This document shows positions 41,621 through 51,603 of a DNA stretch of 64,000 nucleotides, one piece after another. The first letter of the stretch is position 1; each line of letters starts with the position of its first letter. A model generated the notes under the pieces. The model did no database searches and was not told the DNA's origin. It saw nothing but the letters and a program-made list of their open reading frames with translations. Source of the stretch: Akkermansiaceae bacterium (GTDB lineage Bacteria > Verrucomicrobiota > Verrucomicrobiia > Verrucomicrobiales > Akkermansiaceae); contig CAIVKO010000191.1 in the NCBI GenBank assembly GCA_903906515.1, positions 1-64,000 of the forward strand, in the 5' to 3' direction. The position numbers were made by a program, and so were the translations under genes.

Positions 41621-42285
41621 GATCCGGATTCTAAGGTTGCAGCCTCGACAGGAGCGTCAGGGGCGGCTGGGTTCATATCATCGAGGCGGTCCCATAGCAA
41701 GCGGGGTTCGAAACTCATCGCTGCGAACATCGTCAGCAATACCACCCCGGCAAAGGCAATCGCCCCAAGACCGGGCGTGATCGACATGTAATTGCCGAGC
41801 TGAACGATCGAAACCAGAATGCCCACCACAAAAATATCGATCATCGACCACCTGCCGAGCAGTTCCGTGAACCAATAAAGTCGGCCAAGTGTTTTCGGCG
41901 AGGGATGGACTTTTCCGGTGGCGGCGGCACACAGCCAGCTCAGGGCGATGATCTTGAGCAGCGGAATCAGGATGGAAGCGGTGAAAATCACGATGGCGAT
42001 CGGATAAGCGCCCGTTCTCCAGAAAGTCATCATGCCACTAATGATCGTGTTGTGGGTTACATCCCCGAGTTCCACGACGGTCATGATCGGCAGCAAGTGG
42101 GAGGGAATGTAGAGGATGGTCGCGGCGATCATCAGGGCCACGGTGTTGCGAATGCTGTCCGGCTTGCGCAAATGCAAGTGGGTGCCGCAACGCGGGCAGC
42201 ATCCCATGGTAACCGGAGAAACCTTGCCACAGGTACGGCATCCGGCCAGCCCGCGGTCCGCCGCTTTCGGAAACCGGGAATTCAT
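41617..42285 (-). CDS. pqiA: PqiA-like membrane protein (single domain)
   Basis: Zinc-ribbon CRTCGKVSPVTMGCCPRCG and TM helices; 4-bp overlaps with neighbours. Confidence 0.83.
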   Translation of the reverse strand: MNSRFPKAADRGLAGCRTCGKVSPVTMGCCPRCGTHLHLRKPDSIRNTVALMIAATILYIPSHLLPIMTVVELGDVTHNTIISGMMTFWRTGAYPIAIVIFTASILIPLLKIIALSWLCAAATGKVHPSPKTLGRLYWFTELLGRWSMIDIFVVGILVSIVQLGNYMSITPGLGAIAFAGVVLLTMFAAMSFEPRLLWDRLDDMNPAAPDAPVEAATLESGS

Positions 42286-42947
42286 AACTTCGCCACCTCC
42301 AATCGATCCCACAGTTCCTCTCGATCAATACCAGAGACCGCCGCGGCTGTGCACAGCATCACCCCGGCAAAAGCCCAGAATCCCACACCGAAATGCACGT
42401 CGGCCACTTTGGCGAGTTTCAACAGGCTGACCAGCACTCCTAACAAAAAAACCTCCACCATATTCCATGGCTCGCTGATATACATCCACTTGGCCACGAG
42501 GAAAGCCCCGGGAGCGGCGCGCCCGAACATGAGAGGCAGGCAGACATAGATCATGCCTCCTGCCAGCAGCAATGGTGCCACCATCGTGAATAGGAAAATC
42601 GCAATCCCCAACGCCTGGAAACCGTCCGCCATCAACGACATCGCCGCTCCGACCAACGTGAGTTTCTTCTGTAGCGTGGCGGCGTCCATGATCAGGAAAG
42701 GAAACACATGACCCAGCGCCATCAGCATCAATGCGGCGAGGGAAAACGCCGAGGCCCTTCTCAACGAAGCCGGTTGGTTTTCATAGAGCAACCCGCCGCA
42801 GCGTGCGCAACGCGCGGATTTCCCCTCTCTAACCGGCGGAGCCTCATGCAACGTGTCACAATAATGGCACGCGGAAAAACGGACATCCTCCCGTGGTTTC
42901 GGCCACGAAATCATCGATCTCCGGAATTTGGAAATGGCCCCTTTCAT
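42282..42947 (-). CDS. pqiA: PqiA-like membrane protein (single domain)
   Basis: CHYCDTLHEAP...CARCGG zinc ribbon and TM helices. Confidence 0.83.
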   Translation of the reverse strand: MKGAISKFRRSMISWPKPREDVRFSACHYCDTLHEAPPVREGKSARCARCGGLLYENQPASLRRASAFSLAALMLMALGHVFPFLIMDAATLQKKLTLVGAAMSLMADGFQALGIAIFLFTMVAPLLLAGGMIYVCLPLMFGRAAPGAFLVAKWMYISEPWNMVEVFLLGVLVSLLKLAKVADVHFGVGFWAFAGVMLCTAAAVSGIDREELWDRLEVAKL

Positions 42948-43804
42948 ACGCCACTAGGAGCCACCACGCGTTGAGCCAGTTCGCCAAGCCCCTCCACCCC
43001 GCATTCGACAAAATCCCCCGCCTGCAAAAAGCGCGGCGGCGACATGCCCATCGCTACCCCGGATGGTGTGCCCGTGGCCACCACATCGCCCGGCAGCAGG
43101 GTCATGAAGCGGCTGATGTAACTCACCACCTGCCTCACCGAAAACATCATGTCTCCCGTCCAACTGTTCTGGCGGACCTCGCTGTTCACCTTGCACCAGA
43201 GCCGCAGCTTCTGTGGATCCGCGATCTCATCCGCCGTCACCAGCCACGGCCCCATCGGCGCGAAGCTGTCCGCGCTCTTTCCCTTCATCCACTGGCCGCC
43301 CATTTCCTTCTGAAACGCCCGCTCGGAATAATCGCAAAACGTCGCATACCCGGCCACATAGTCCATCGCCTCGCGCTCGTCCACATACGAGGCCGTCCGC
43401 CCGATCACGAATGCCAACTCGACCTCGTAATCCAACTTGGTCGATCCCCGCGGGATGATCACATCGTCATTCGGCCCGCTCCACGAGCTGGTCGCCTTCA
43501 TGAAAAGCGCCGGCTCGGTCGGAATCCCCTCACCAAACTCCATGGCGTGCTCAAGATAGTTTTTCCCCACGCAAACCAACTTCGACGGCCGGTTCACCGG
43601 CGGACCCAGCCTCACCCGGTCGTCCACCTCGACTCCCCCCGGACATCCGTCCGCCACCCACTCGGCCAACGCCTCCAACCCGCCCGACGCGAAAAACCCC
43701 TCGTCGTAGTCGCTGAACTCACCGCTTGCATCCACCCGGCGACCGTCGGCCAGCAAAATCCCAGGCTCCTCGCGGCCCTCGTCACCAAAGCGGATCAATT
43801 TCAT
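42944..43804 (-). CDS. Fumarylacetoacetate hydrolase family protein
   Basis: KLVCVGKNYLEHAMEFG, LDYEVELAFVIGR, GDVVATGTPSGVAMG motifs. Confidence 0.93.
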   Translation of the reverse strand: MKLIRFGDEGREEPGILLADGRRVDASGEFSDYDEGFFASGGLEALAEWVADGCPGGVEVDDRVRLGPPVNRPSKLVCVGKNYLEHAMEFGEGIPTEPALFMKATSSWSGPNDDVIIPRGSTKLDYEVELAFVIGRTASYVDEREAMDYVAGYATFCDYSERAFQKEMGGQWMKGKSADSFAPMGPWLVTADEIADPQKLRLWCKVNSEVRQNSWTGDMMFSVRQVVSYISRFMTLLPGDVVATGTPSGVAMGMSPPRFLQAGDFVECGVEGLGELAQRVVAPSGV

Positions 43805-44116
43805 GGGGTGACTCTACTCGATTCCACGCCAAACCCAAACCTGAAAAATCAGGATTATACGGGCGTTCTGCGGAAAATGGAATCGGCCCGACCGATCATC
43901 CCCCAAGGAAAACCCAATAACCTAGGAGGCATCTCAGTCGGACCGACTTGTCTTGCGACGAGCGAGAGCTTCGGCGAGGACCGCCACTTCGCAAATAAAA
44001 ACTTTAGAAAAATATGTGCCAAAACATGACCCCCACGTGAAAATATCGCCAATGTCCGGGCAAACCGCGGTTTTTTCTCGTCGCGCCACCGGTTTTCCCC
44101 TCATTTTCCCGCCGCA

Positions 44117-45238
44117 ATGCTCAAAGCCGGAATCGTAGGACTACCCAACGTCGGGAAATCGACACTCTTCAACGCAGTGACCCGCACCCGCAAGGCGGAG
44201 GCGGCCAACTATCCATTCTGCACCATCGATCCGAACGTCGGCATCGTCACCGTGCCGGATTCACGGCTCGCCGTGCTTTCGAAAATCTCCGGCTCCCACA
44301 AGCTGGTGCCCACCGCCATCGAGTTCGTGGACATCGCCGGCCTGGTGAAAGGCGCGTCCGAAGGCGCCGGCCTCGGCAACCAATTCCTCGCCACCATCCG
44401 CGAAACCGACGCCATCGTCCAGGTCGTCCGTTGTTTTGAAAATGACGACATCATCCACGAACTCGGCACCGTCGATCCACTGCGTGACATCGAGATCATC
44501 AATGCCGAGTTGATCCTCGCCGATATTTCCGCCCTCGAAAAACGCCGCAACACCCGCGAAAAGAAAGCCAAGGGCGGCGACAAGGAGGCAAAGAAGGAAG
44601 TCGAGCTGATCGATATCATCATGCCCCACCTCGATCAGGGGAAACCCGCACTCACTCTGGATTTCAGCGATGAGGACCAGGTGATCGTGAAAGATTTCTT
44701 CCTACTCTCGTCGAAGCGCACGATCTACGCCTGCAACGTCGCGGAAGACGAACTCGCCGCGGCGCTCGAAAACCCGGACTCCCACCCGCAGGTGGCCAAG
44801 GTCCGCCAGTTCGCCGCCGAACACAGCGGCTCGGAAGCCGTGGTCATCTCCGCCCGTATCGAGGAGGAACTCAGCGATCTCTCCCACGAGGAAGCCGCGG
44901 AATTCCTCAAGGACATGGGCGTCACCGACTCCGGCGTATCCTCGCTGATCCGCGCCGTCTATCACTTGTTAGGACTCCGCACCTACCTCACCACCGGCGT
45001 CCAGGAAACCCGCGCATGGACCATCCACGAGGGCGACAAGGCCCCCGCCGCCGCCGGCGTGATCCACACCGATTTCGAACGCGGCTTCATCGCCGCGGAA
45101 GTCGTGCACTACGACGACCTCGTCTCCCTCGGCTCCAAAAACGCCGCCAAGGAAGCCGGCAAGCTGCGCATCGAAGGCAAGGAATACACCGTCAAGGACG
45201 GCGACGTCATCGAGTTCCGCTTCAACGTGAGCAAGTAA
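44117..45238 (+). CDS. ychF: YchF/OLA1-type P-loop ATPase
   Basis: AGIVGLPNVGKSTLFNAVT, FVDIAGLVKGASEGAGLGNQFL, C-terminal TGS-like domain. Confidence 0.97.
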   Translation: MLKAGIVGLPNVGKSTLFNAVTRTRKAEAANYPFCTIDPNVGIVTVPDSRLAVLSKISGSHKLVPTAIEFVDIAGLVKGASEGAGLGNQFLATIRETDAIVQVVRCFENDDIIHELGTVDPLRDIEIINAELILADISALEKRRNTREKKAKGGDKEAKKEVELIDIIMPHLDQGKPALTLDFSDEDQVIVKDFFLLSSKRTIYACNVAEDELAAALENPDSHPQVAKVRQFAAEHSGSEAVVISARIEEELSDLSHEEAAEFLKDMGVTDSGVSSLIRAVYHLLGLRTYLTTGVQETRAWTIHEGDKAPAAAGVIHTDFERGFIAAEVVHYDDLVSLGSKNAAKEAGKLRIEGKEYTVKDGDVIEFRFNVSK

Positions 45239-45284
45239 AGGCAAGGCAGCCCCGCATCGCAGGCATCGCCGCATCTTAGGTAGC

Positions 45285-45303
45285 GCCGTGTCGATGACAC
45301 GGC
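45285..45303. repeat. Perfect palindrome GCCGTGTC-GAT-GACACGGC downstream of ychF
   Basis: 8-bp stem, 3-nt loop; possible terminator or dispersed repeat. Confidence 0.65.
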
Positions 45304-45531
45304 ACGCAAATGAAAAGCCAAGGCACTGCCTTATCTCAGGCCGCTCCGCGCCGACAACTCGTCACTTCGTCTCCCCCGCCCCCATTCGACACCTCCGCAT
45401 TTTTCCGCGTGACCCCCGTCTTCCGATTCGATAGAGCTTCGCTGTTTCAGACAAACCGCACTCATTCCCCACCCCCAATCTCAAATCTCCAGTCTTCTGT
45501 CTTCTGTCTCATAATCTTCTGTCTCTTCCCC

Positions 45532-46986
45532 ATGCGCACCACCCCACTCCTCGCCCTCGCCTTATCCATTTCGATCACTGGCAACGCCCTCGCGATCTCC
45601 GACGCCACCAACCTCGGCCAGTGGGAAAAGCCGACCAACCTCGGCCCGGACAAGGAGTGCCCCGGCTTCCTCGTCAACCTCGGCCCCACCGGTGCCCGCG
45701 CGATCCTCAAGGAAACCTCGTTCGTGGTGAAATACGTCTTCGCCAAATCCCCCGCCGATGGCCAACTCCGGATCGATGATGAAATCACCGGCATCAACGG
45801 CACGCCATTCAACAAGCACACCTTCGGCAAGTGCTACAGCATGGAACCCGGCTTCGGATACGAAGGGCCGATCATGGACATGGGCACCGCCATCGAGGAC
45901 AGCGAAGGCAAGGACGGCACGCTCACGCTCGACGTGACCCGCGACAGCAAACCCGCCAAGATCACCATCAAACTCGATCCCATCGGCCGCTTTAGCGACA
46001 CCTTCCCGAAGCATTGCAAGAAGTCGGAAAAACTCGCCACCCGCGCGATGGACTATCTGATCCAGCACCCCACCGAACGCGCCGGGGACGTGCATGAAAA
46101 AGGCCTGTATGGCCTGGCCCTTCTCGCCCAAGGAAAAATGAAGGAAGCGGAAACCCTGGCCATGGCATGGAACACACTGCCGGAAGCCACCGCATGGACC
46201 TGGCATCGAGCCTATCAATCCATCTTCCTCGGCGAATATTTTCTCCAAACCGGCGACAAGCGCGTGCTCCCGACCATCGAGGAAAATTGCAAACAACTCT
46301 ATCTGTCACAAGTCATCGATCCCGAACTCTACAAGGACCGGATACACAGCGGCCAACCGCAGGCTGCAAACTACCTCAAGGGCGGCAACGGCCATGACGC
46401 TCGCATCGGCGGATACGGCACCATGACCATCACCACGCTGATGACCCTGCTGACCTGGGAACTCGCCGAAGACTGCGGCATCAAAATCGAAGCCTTCAAC
46501 CGCGACATCGCCTACGAGTGCATCCACACCAACACCAACGAATCCGGCTACATGGGATACCGCTTCGCCACCGGCGCATACTCGCCCGTCGGTCTACAAG
46601 GACTCTCGATCATCGTCCACCGCGTCGCTAACAGACCGGGCACCGGCGACTACGTCAGCCGCGTCACCCGCGGCTTGGAAAAATCCAAAACCCGCATCAA
46701 CGACGGCCATGGCGACAACTCGCTCGCCTGGGGCTGGGCATTTCTCGGCATCCAACTCTCCGGCGATGACGCAGCCACCCGTAGCCTGCTCGATTACAAC
46801 AAGGCCTTCATCAACATGGCCCGCACCCACGACGGAGCCTTCGTTATCCAACCCGGCCGCAACCTCCACGAAAAAGCCTACTACATGTCCCCGCGCATCC
46901 ACCCCACCGCCGCCATGGTCATCGCCCTAGGAACCAACAAGCCCACCCTCAGGATTCAGGGGGTGGAAGGAAAGCCGCAGCCATGA
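45532..46986 (+). CDS. Secreted DUF6288-like protein
   Basis: Start refined to MRTTPLLALALSISITGNALA; related in layout (PDZ-like ITGINGTPFN, then toroid-like helical repeats) to 52365..55475. Confidence 0.7.
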   Translation: MRTTPLLALALSISITGNALAISDATNLGQWEKPTNLGPDKECPGFLVNLGPTGARAILKETSFVVKYVFAKSPADGQLRIDDEITGINGTPFNKHTFGKCYSMEPGFGYEGPIMDMGTAIEDSEGKDGTLTLDVTRDSKPAKITIKLDPIGRFSDTFPKHCKKSEKLATRAMDYLIQHPTERAGDVHEKGLYGLALLAQGKMKEAETLAMAWNTLPEATAWTWHRAYQSIFLGEYFLQTGDKRVLPTIEENCKQLYLSQVIDPELYKDRIHSGQPQAANYLKGGNGHDARIGGYGTMTITTLMTLLTWELAEDCGIKIEAFNRDIAYECIHTNTNESGYMGYRFATGAYSPVGLQGLSIIVHRVANRPGTGDYVSRVTRGLEKSKTRINDGHGDNSLAWGWAFLGIQLSGDDAATRSLLDYNKAFINMARTHDGAFVIQPGRNLHEKAYYMSPRIHPTAAMVIALGTNKPTLRIQGVEGKPQP

Positions 46987-47240
46987 GCAAAGCCAAACGC
47001 AATACCATCGCCATCACCCAAATGCAGACGCTCCTCACCCAGCAACGTGAAACGACTCAAATAGGCTGACTACAGTCACTGAAATCAAAACGAATCGCTG
47101 CCAAACCAATCTTAAAATCCCGCGACTGAACCTGAAAATGAATTGACCCCATGAACGACGTCGCTAGTTTGTTATTACATGAGTCCAAAACTGCTTTGGA
47201 CTGTAAAACCTGTTTCATCCATAACCGCACTCCAACCGCC

Positions 47241-47711
47241 ATGTCAGCCAATCGAATTCGTATCCGACCTTCACTCCGGTTCATCCTTCTCGCATTTCTC
47301 GGGATATCAATCACAGGCTCATCATCCGCACGGATTTGGACGAAGAAGGATGGCACCAAGCTGGAGGCAAATTTCGTCAAATATGACACTGCCTCCAAGA
47401 TCCTGACGGTCAATGCAGGCGGAAAAGAACAAAAGATCTCCGCCGTGGATTTGATCTCGGAAGATCAAGAACGGCTCAGCAATCGAAAACACGCGGACGC
47501 CGTGCCAGCCTCCCCCGAAGTCGCCAAGGATGAGATTTTCTCGCTTCTAGGCAAAAGCACGGCTGATGTGACTGGCGCTTTGAAAACATTGAAGCTTGTT
47601 GAAGACTTGGAATCCATGAAAACCCCACTTTCTCCTCCTCTCCCGCATTCGGAAATCTCTTTGAACATCCAACATCGAACGCTAAACATCGAACATCAAA
47701 GTGAAGAATAA
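47241..47711 (+). CDS. Small secreted SHD1-like (SLA1 homology) domain protein with a repeat-derived C-terminus
   Basis: Signal peptide then ARIWTKKDGTKLEANFVKYD...ILTVNAGGKEQKISAVDLISEDQERL; last residues encoded by a short tandem repeat. Confidence 0.6.
   Translation: MSANRIRIRPSLRFILLAFLGISITGSSSARIWTKKDGTKLEANFVKYDTASKILTVNAGGKEQKISAVDLISEDQERLSNRKHADAVPASPEVAKDEIFSLLGKSTADVTGALKTLKLVEDLESMKTPLSPPLPHSEISLNIQHRTLNIEHQSEE
47660..47708. repeat. Short tandem repeat (AACATCGAAC-like units)
   Basis: gaacatccaacatcgaacgctaaacatcgaacatcaaagtgaag. Confidence 0.7.
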
Positions 47712-47827
47712 TCCGCACTCTCTTCTCTTTTCTTCTCTTCCCTCAATATCAAATATCCAATAACGAATAACTTTTCCATTCTCTTCCCCGATAACTAATA
47801 ACTTATAACCGATAACTCCTCCCCCCT

Positions 47828-48724
47828 TCACCCCTGTCGCTTTAACGCGAGTTCCACAAGCTGTGTGGAAATCTTGCGGATCTCCTTCATGGATTCAGGA
47901 GTCGGCTCCTTGCCGTTCTCCAGATTCATCTTCTTGCTCAGCCCCTCAAGCAGATCCCGGATGGCCAGATAATTCGACCGGGCGGAAATCTTCGGCTCCA
48001 ACCCGGTAATGCAATCCGAGTAGTATTCCGCGATATCCTGCCTCATCACCTTGCGGGCACGTTCGGGAGAAAATTGCTTGTCCACGGCCACTGAAGAAAC
48101 TTCCAGTGCCCGGATCCAACCGCCTAACGAAATCAAGTGGGCCAGATCCGCATCCTTGAGAGTCACCAATTCATCCTCCACATCCCTCTGGGTGGCAGAC
48201 AACTCAATCTTCAGTTGAGGTACTTTGCCGTTCTTCGCGCTCTCCAACAACCCCGCCGCGTGGCGATTAACCCGCTCCCCCGCGCCCAGAGCCTTGCCAT
48301 AACGAGTCAAATCCTTCGCCATTTTTTCCACATCCTTCAACTGCTCGGCCTGAACCATGAGGAAACCATCCGCAATGAGAAACCCCAATTCGATCGCGAG
48401 ATCCGCCCGATCCGGGGACATCCGCGCCGGCATTTTCCGCTGCACTTCGGCGATGGGCAAAGGCATCAGAAACTGCAAGGTATCAAACATTTTTGAGATC
48501 GAAGGAGCGGTGAATTGGTTCACCGCAAGTTCCAGACGGATGTCAGCATCTTCGAGCAAGTCATTTGGGATCTCTCCATTGGGTCCGGCAGCATCCGCAG
48601 CCACTTCCGCTGGATCTGGTGCCCCCTCGATTTTCAACGATTCCTTTCCCGAAATCGCAGGCATGGCCAGGACGAACCAGGCGGAAAGACTCAAAAGTTT
48701 CAATTTCATGCGCAGAGACTGCAT
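47828..48724 (-). CDS. Hypothetical secreted protein
   Basis: Start near MQSLRMKLKLLSLSAWFVLAMPAISG; the ORF-track extension runs into a dispersed repeat. Confidence 0.55.
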   Translation of the reverse strand: MQSLRMKLKLLSLSAWFVLAMPAISGKESLKIEGAPDPAEVAADAAGPNGEIPNDLLEDADIRLELAVNQFTAPSISKMFDTLQFLMPLPIAEVQRKMPARMSPDRADLAIELGFLIADGFLMVQAEQLKDVEKMAKDLTRYGKALGAGERVNRHAAGLLESAKNGKVPQLKIELSATQRDVEDELVTLKDADLAHLISLGGWIRALEVSSVAVDKQFSPERARKVMRQDIAEYYSDCITGLEPKISARSNYLAIRDLLEGLSKKMNLENGKEPTPESMKEIRKISTQLVELALKRQG

Positions 48725-48802
48725 GAACCTGGCCAGATTGCGAGAAAATTGCCGTTCTCGGGATGCGTGGAAATCGTCAATGCCCGGCAGGGTGACATTC
48801 AA

Positions 48803-48830
48803 GGTAGGGCGACGCGGCCTCGCGGAGCCG
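48803..48830. repeat. Dispersed GC-rich repeat (GGTAGGGCGACGCGGCCTCGCGGAGCCG)
   Basis: Same family as 51488 and 52275 copies, in opposite orientation. Confidence 0.6.
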
Positions 48831-48869
48831 TGATTCCCCGCCATTCGGCGGGACGTTAGATGATCCTGC

Positions 48870-51356
48870 TCACCGGATTGCCGGTGCGATGTTTTGTCCT
48901 TCGCCCTGTGCCTTGAGATCGTGGTAGGCGCCGTAGAAGTTGCTATTGCAATCGAGCCAGAGGGTGATGCTGCGCATTTCTCCGGGGTCGAGGCGGAGCT
49001 TATGATGGGAGGGATTCAGGTAGGCGAGGAGGCGAGATGCCCTCGCCCCGATCTTGCCGGCTTCGGAGCGCGTTCCTTCCTTCATGATGATTCCGTTTCC
49101 GCCGTTGTGGGCCCAGGCATAGGGTTTGAGCGCGGTGAAAGCGGCGGACCACCCATTGGGGCCGGTCAGCCGACCGGAGAGGTCCGGGGCACCGGCCTTG
49201 ATCGAGTCCGGTTCGGCGTGGCAGGAGGCACAATGCTTGTCGAGGACCGGTTGGACGAGGAGCGGGAATGAGATGGGAAAGGCGTCGGAGATTTCCGGTT
49301 GGAGAATCGCCGGAGCTTTCCGCCACGCGAGGGGAACACCGGATGAGTGTGGGGGCGTCTGCTGCTTTGGCTCATGGCAACCGACGCAGCTCAGACGTTC
49401 GCCGGGGTGCACGTAGGTGGCCGAGCGCATGGACTGCACGGCAAGGCCATCTCCGTCGAGAGCCTGGAAATAGATCGGAACATCGGTGGGGACCTTGAAA
49501 TGGGCACTGCCATCCGCCGCCACCGGCGCGGTGCCGACCACTCCCCGGGTCAGCGCCTCCAAGCCCGCGCCGACCATCGGTTCGTTCATGTGAAATGTGG
49601 ATTTCGGAAATAGCTGCACCACGCGGATGGCTTCAATACGGGCACCCTCGGGCCATTTGAAATCGCTCGCGTAAACATTCTGGATGGCGATCGTTCCGCT
49701 TTTGTCGCCATCCGGGTGTTGGTCAACTTTTGCTTGGCAGGTGGCGGATGGAATGACCCGTGGACGGGATCGCGGACGCAGCGGGATGGGATCCAGGCAG
49801 GCGATGGCAGGATCCCTCCAGAGGAGCTCCTTGTTGCCGAAGCAATCGATGAGATAGATGCCGTATTGACGTTTATCCGGATCGTAAACGCAGAGGTGGA
49901 ATTTCTCGCTCAATGGCCAGGGTGAACCGTAAACCTCACCGTTCGGATGGTGTGCGCCTTTCGGCAGGGGCGAGCCAGGAGCGGACTCGGATTCCGAAAA
50001 ATGCACTTCCGGCGTGAGCCGCGTGGTTTGGCTCATGGCGTTGTCATCCTCCGTCGACTGGTCGATGAGGACGAGCGAACCATAGTTGTAGCCGTGATGG
50101 GGTGCGGCCACCGCGACGTAGCGGCGGGAGCCGGGAATCGAGCGGATCGAGAGTTCCATCCACGGCCGGGATTCGCGCACCACGGGGTAGTTGGAATGAT
50201 AACTCCGCGGGTCGCGTCCGTCCGGGTAGCAGAGCCAGAGGTGGTGGGCGGTATCGGCGGCGCGGTCCACATAGTCCCAACGCGTGTAGGCAATCATGCC
50301 GTCTTGATTGATGCTGGGATTCCATTCGTTGGTTTCGTGAAAACTGAGCGGGATGATGTCGCTGCCGTCGCGCATCATCGCGTGGAGGGTGTAGGTCGGA
50401 TTGGGCCGGTTGCCGCCGCAGCGCAGGTAGCCGCCCCGACGCTCCGAAACGAAGGCAATGCGGCCATTGGGCAGGAAGCAGGGATCGAACTCATTCCACG
50501 GGCCGTCGGTGAGTTGGGTGACCCCCTTGCCGTCGAGCGAGGTCTTGAAGACATGGAAGGTGGTCTGCGGGTGCCAGTAGTAGAACGGCTTCTTGTTTTG
50601 GGCGGCGCGTTCGGCCGACCACGGCTGCTTGCTCCAGTCGGCATCGGCGGGAACCGGTCCGCATTCGCTCCACGCGAAGAGGATCTCCTTGCCGTCGTAG
50701 TCGAGTTCGAGGGTGTTGAAGGCTCCGCTATCGAGGGCACGTCCGGCAAGGCGGCCATTGATGATCGTTCGGCCCGCCAAAAGGTCGCTGGATTTCGGAT
50801 GATCGGAAAACGGATTCTCCAGGACCTGGATGCCGCCGCCTGGCCGTGCGTTGAAGCCATAATACTGGTCGACCATGTGTGGATCGCCCCGCATCGGACG
50901 GTGTTTCGTCAGGAACAGGATGCGTTGGAAATCAAGGAGCGGGTTACGGAACGCGATGGCGCGGCGGAGACGGCACGCCTGCTCGTAAAGAGCGTAGCGC
51001 TCGTTCTTCAGAGTGATGTCCACCGTGGCCGACTTCGCGGCGAGTGCGGTGAGTTGGTTGCGCTCGGCGGCGAAGTCCGGGGCATCAGGTTGCCCGGCGA
51101 GGTGAGCCAGCAACGCCTCGCTCCGGCGAAGGACGACATCGAGCGGATCCCGGTCACCGGCCGTCAGGAGGGCGGCCGGGTGTTCGGTTTGAGCCGCCAC
51201 GCGATCGCACCAGGAGCGTTCCTTCATTTCCTGTTCCAAGCGGGTGAACTGGGAGCGCCATTCACCTGACAGATCCGGCGTATCTTGTGAGGAAATGCGA
51301 CCCGCAAAAGTCAGGAAGCCCACCGCGAGCAAGAAGGAGTGAAGACGCGAGTTCAT
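48870..51356 (-). CDS. HzsA-like (hydrazine synthase alpha-related) secreted protein with c-type heme motifs
   Basis: 828 aa; signal peptide, WD40/PD40-like segments, CVGCH and CASCH motifs. Confidence 0.7.
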   Translation of the reverse strand: MNSRLHSFLLAVGFLTFAGRISSQDTPDLSGEWRSQFTRLEQEMKERSWCDRVAAQTEHPAALLTAGDRDPLDVVLRRSEALLAHLAGQPDAPDFAAERNQLTALAAKSATVDITLKNERYALYEQACRLRRAIAFRNPLLDFQRILFLTKHRPMRGDPHMVDQYYGFNARPGGGIQVLENPFSDHPKSSDLLAGRTIINGRLAGRALDSGAFNTLELDYDGKEILFAWSECGPVPADADWSKQPWSAERAAQNKKPFYYWHPQTTFHVFKTSLDGKGVTQLTDGPWNEFDPCFLPNGRIAFVSERRGGYLRCGGNRPNPTYTLHAMMRDGSDIIPLSFHETNEWNPSINQDGMIAYTRWDYVDRAADTAHHLWLCYPDGRDPRSYHSNYPVVRESRPWMELSIRSIPGSRRYVAVAAPHHGYNYGSLVLIDQSTEDDNAMSQTTRLTPEVHFSESESAPGSPLPKGAHHPNGEVYGSPWPLSEKFHLCVYDPDKRQYGIYLIDCFGNKELLWRDPAIACLDPIPLRPRSRPRVIPSATCQAKVDQHPDGDKSGTIAIQNVYASDFKWPEGARIEAIRVVQLFPKSTFHMNEPMVGAGLEALTRGVVGTAPVAADGSAHFKVPTDVPIYFQALDGDGLAVQSMRSATYVHPGERLSCVGCHEPKQQTPPHSSGVPLAWRKAPAILQPEISDAFPISFPLLVQPVLDKHCASCHAEPDSIKAGAPDLSGRLTGPNGWSAAFTALKPYAWAHNGGNGIIMKEGTRSEAGKIGARASRLLAYLNPSHHKLRLDPGEMRSITLWLDCNSNFYGAYHDLKAQGEGQNIAPAIR

Positions 51357-51487
51357 CGTGGTCCAGCTCTGATGAGCCGTCCAGATACAACGGAGCCGTA
51401 GCGGGCTTCCTTACAAGCAACTCACAGGTTCCACTCCTTCTTGGATCCATGTGTCTTCCCCATGACTCCCGCCTGCAGCGGACAAAT

Positions 51488-51546
51488 CGGCTTGGCGAGG
51501 CCCTCCTACCCCAAGGCTATGGAGGACAAGCCGCCGCGCCCTACCG
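51488..51546. repeat. Direct repeat copy A (TCGGCTTGGCGAGGCC ... GCCGCGCCCTACC, interrupted)
   Basis: Same arms as copy B at 52275-52303 with an extra internal segment. Confidence 0.8.
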
Positions 51547-51603
51547 GGATTTCGAGGGGCTGATGCCAGCGAACAGGATCGGTTTAATCCGAGTCAAATT
51601 TCA

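Noticed and set aside
42893-44029. 378-aa plus-strand ORF
   Set aside because: Antisense to the FAH-family gene; low-complexity His/Arg/Pro-rich composition.
46983-47070. 28-aa ORF MSKAKRNTIAITQMQTLLTQQRETTQIG after the first DUF6288-like gene
   Set aside because: Too short and without recognisable similarity to call.
47660-47708. CRISPR array
   Set aside because: Units are too short and imperfect, with no spacer structure and no cas genes.
49947-51269. 440-aa plus-strand ORF
   Set aside because: Antisense shadow of the HzsA-like gene.
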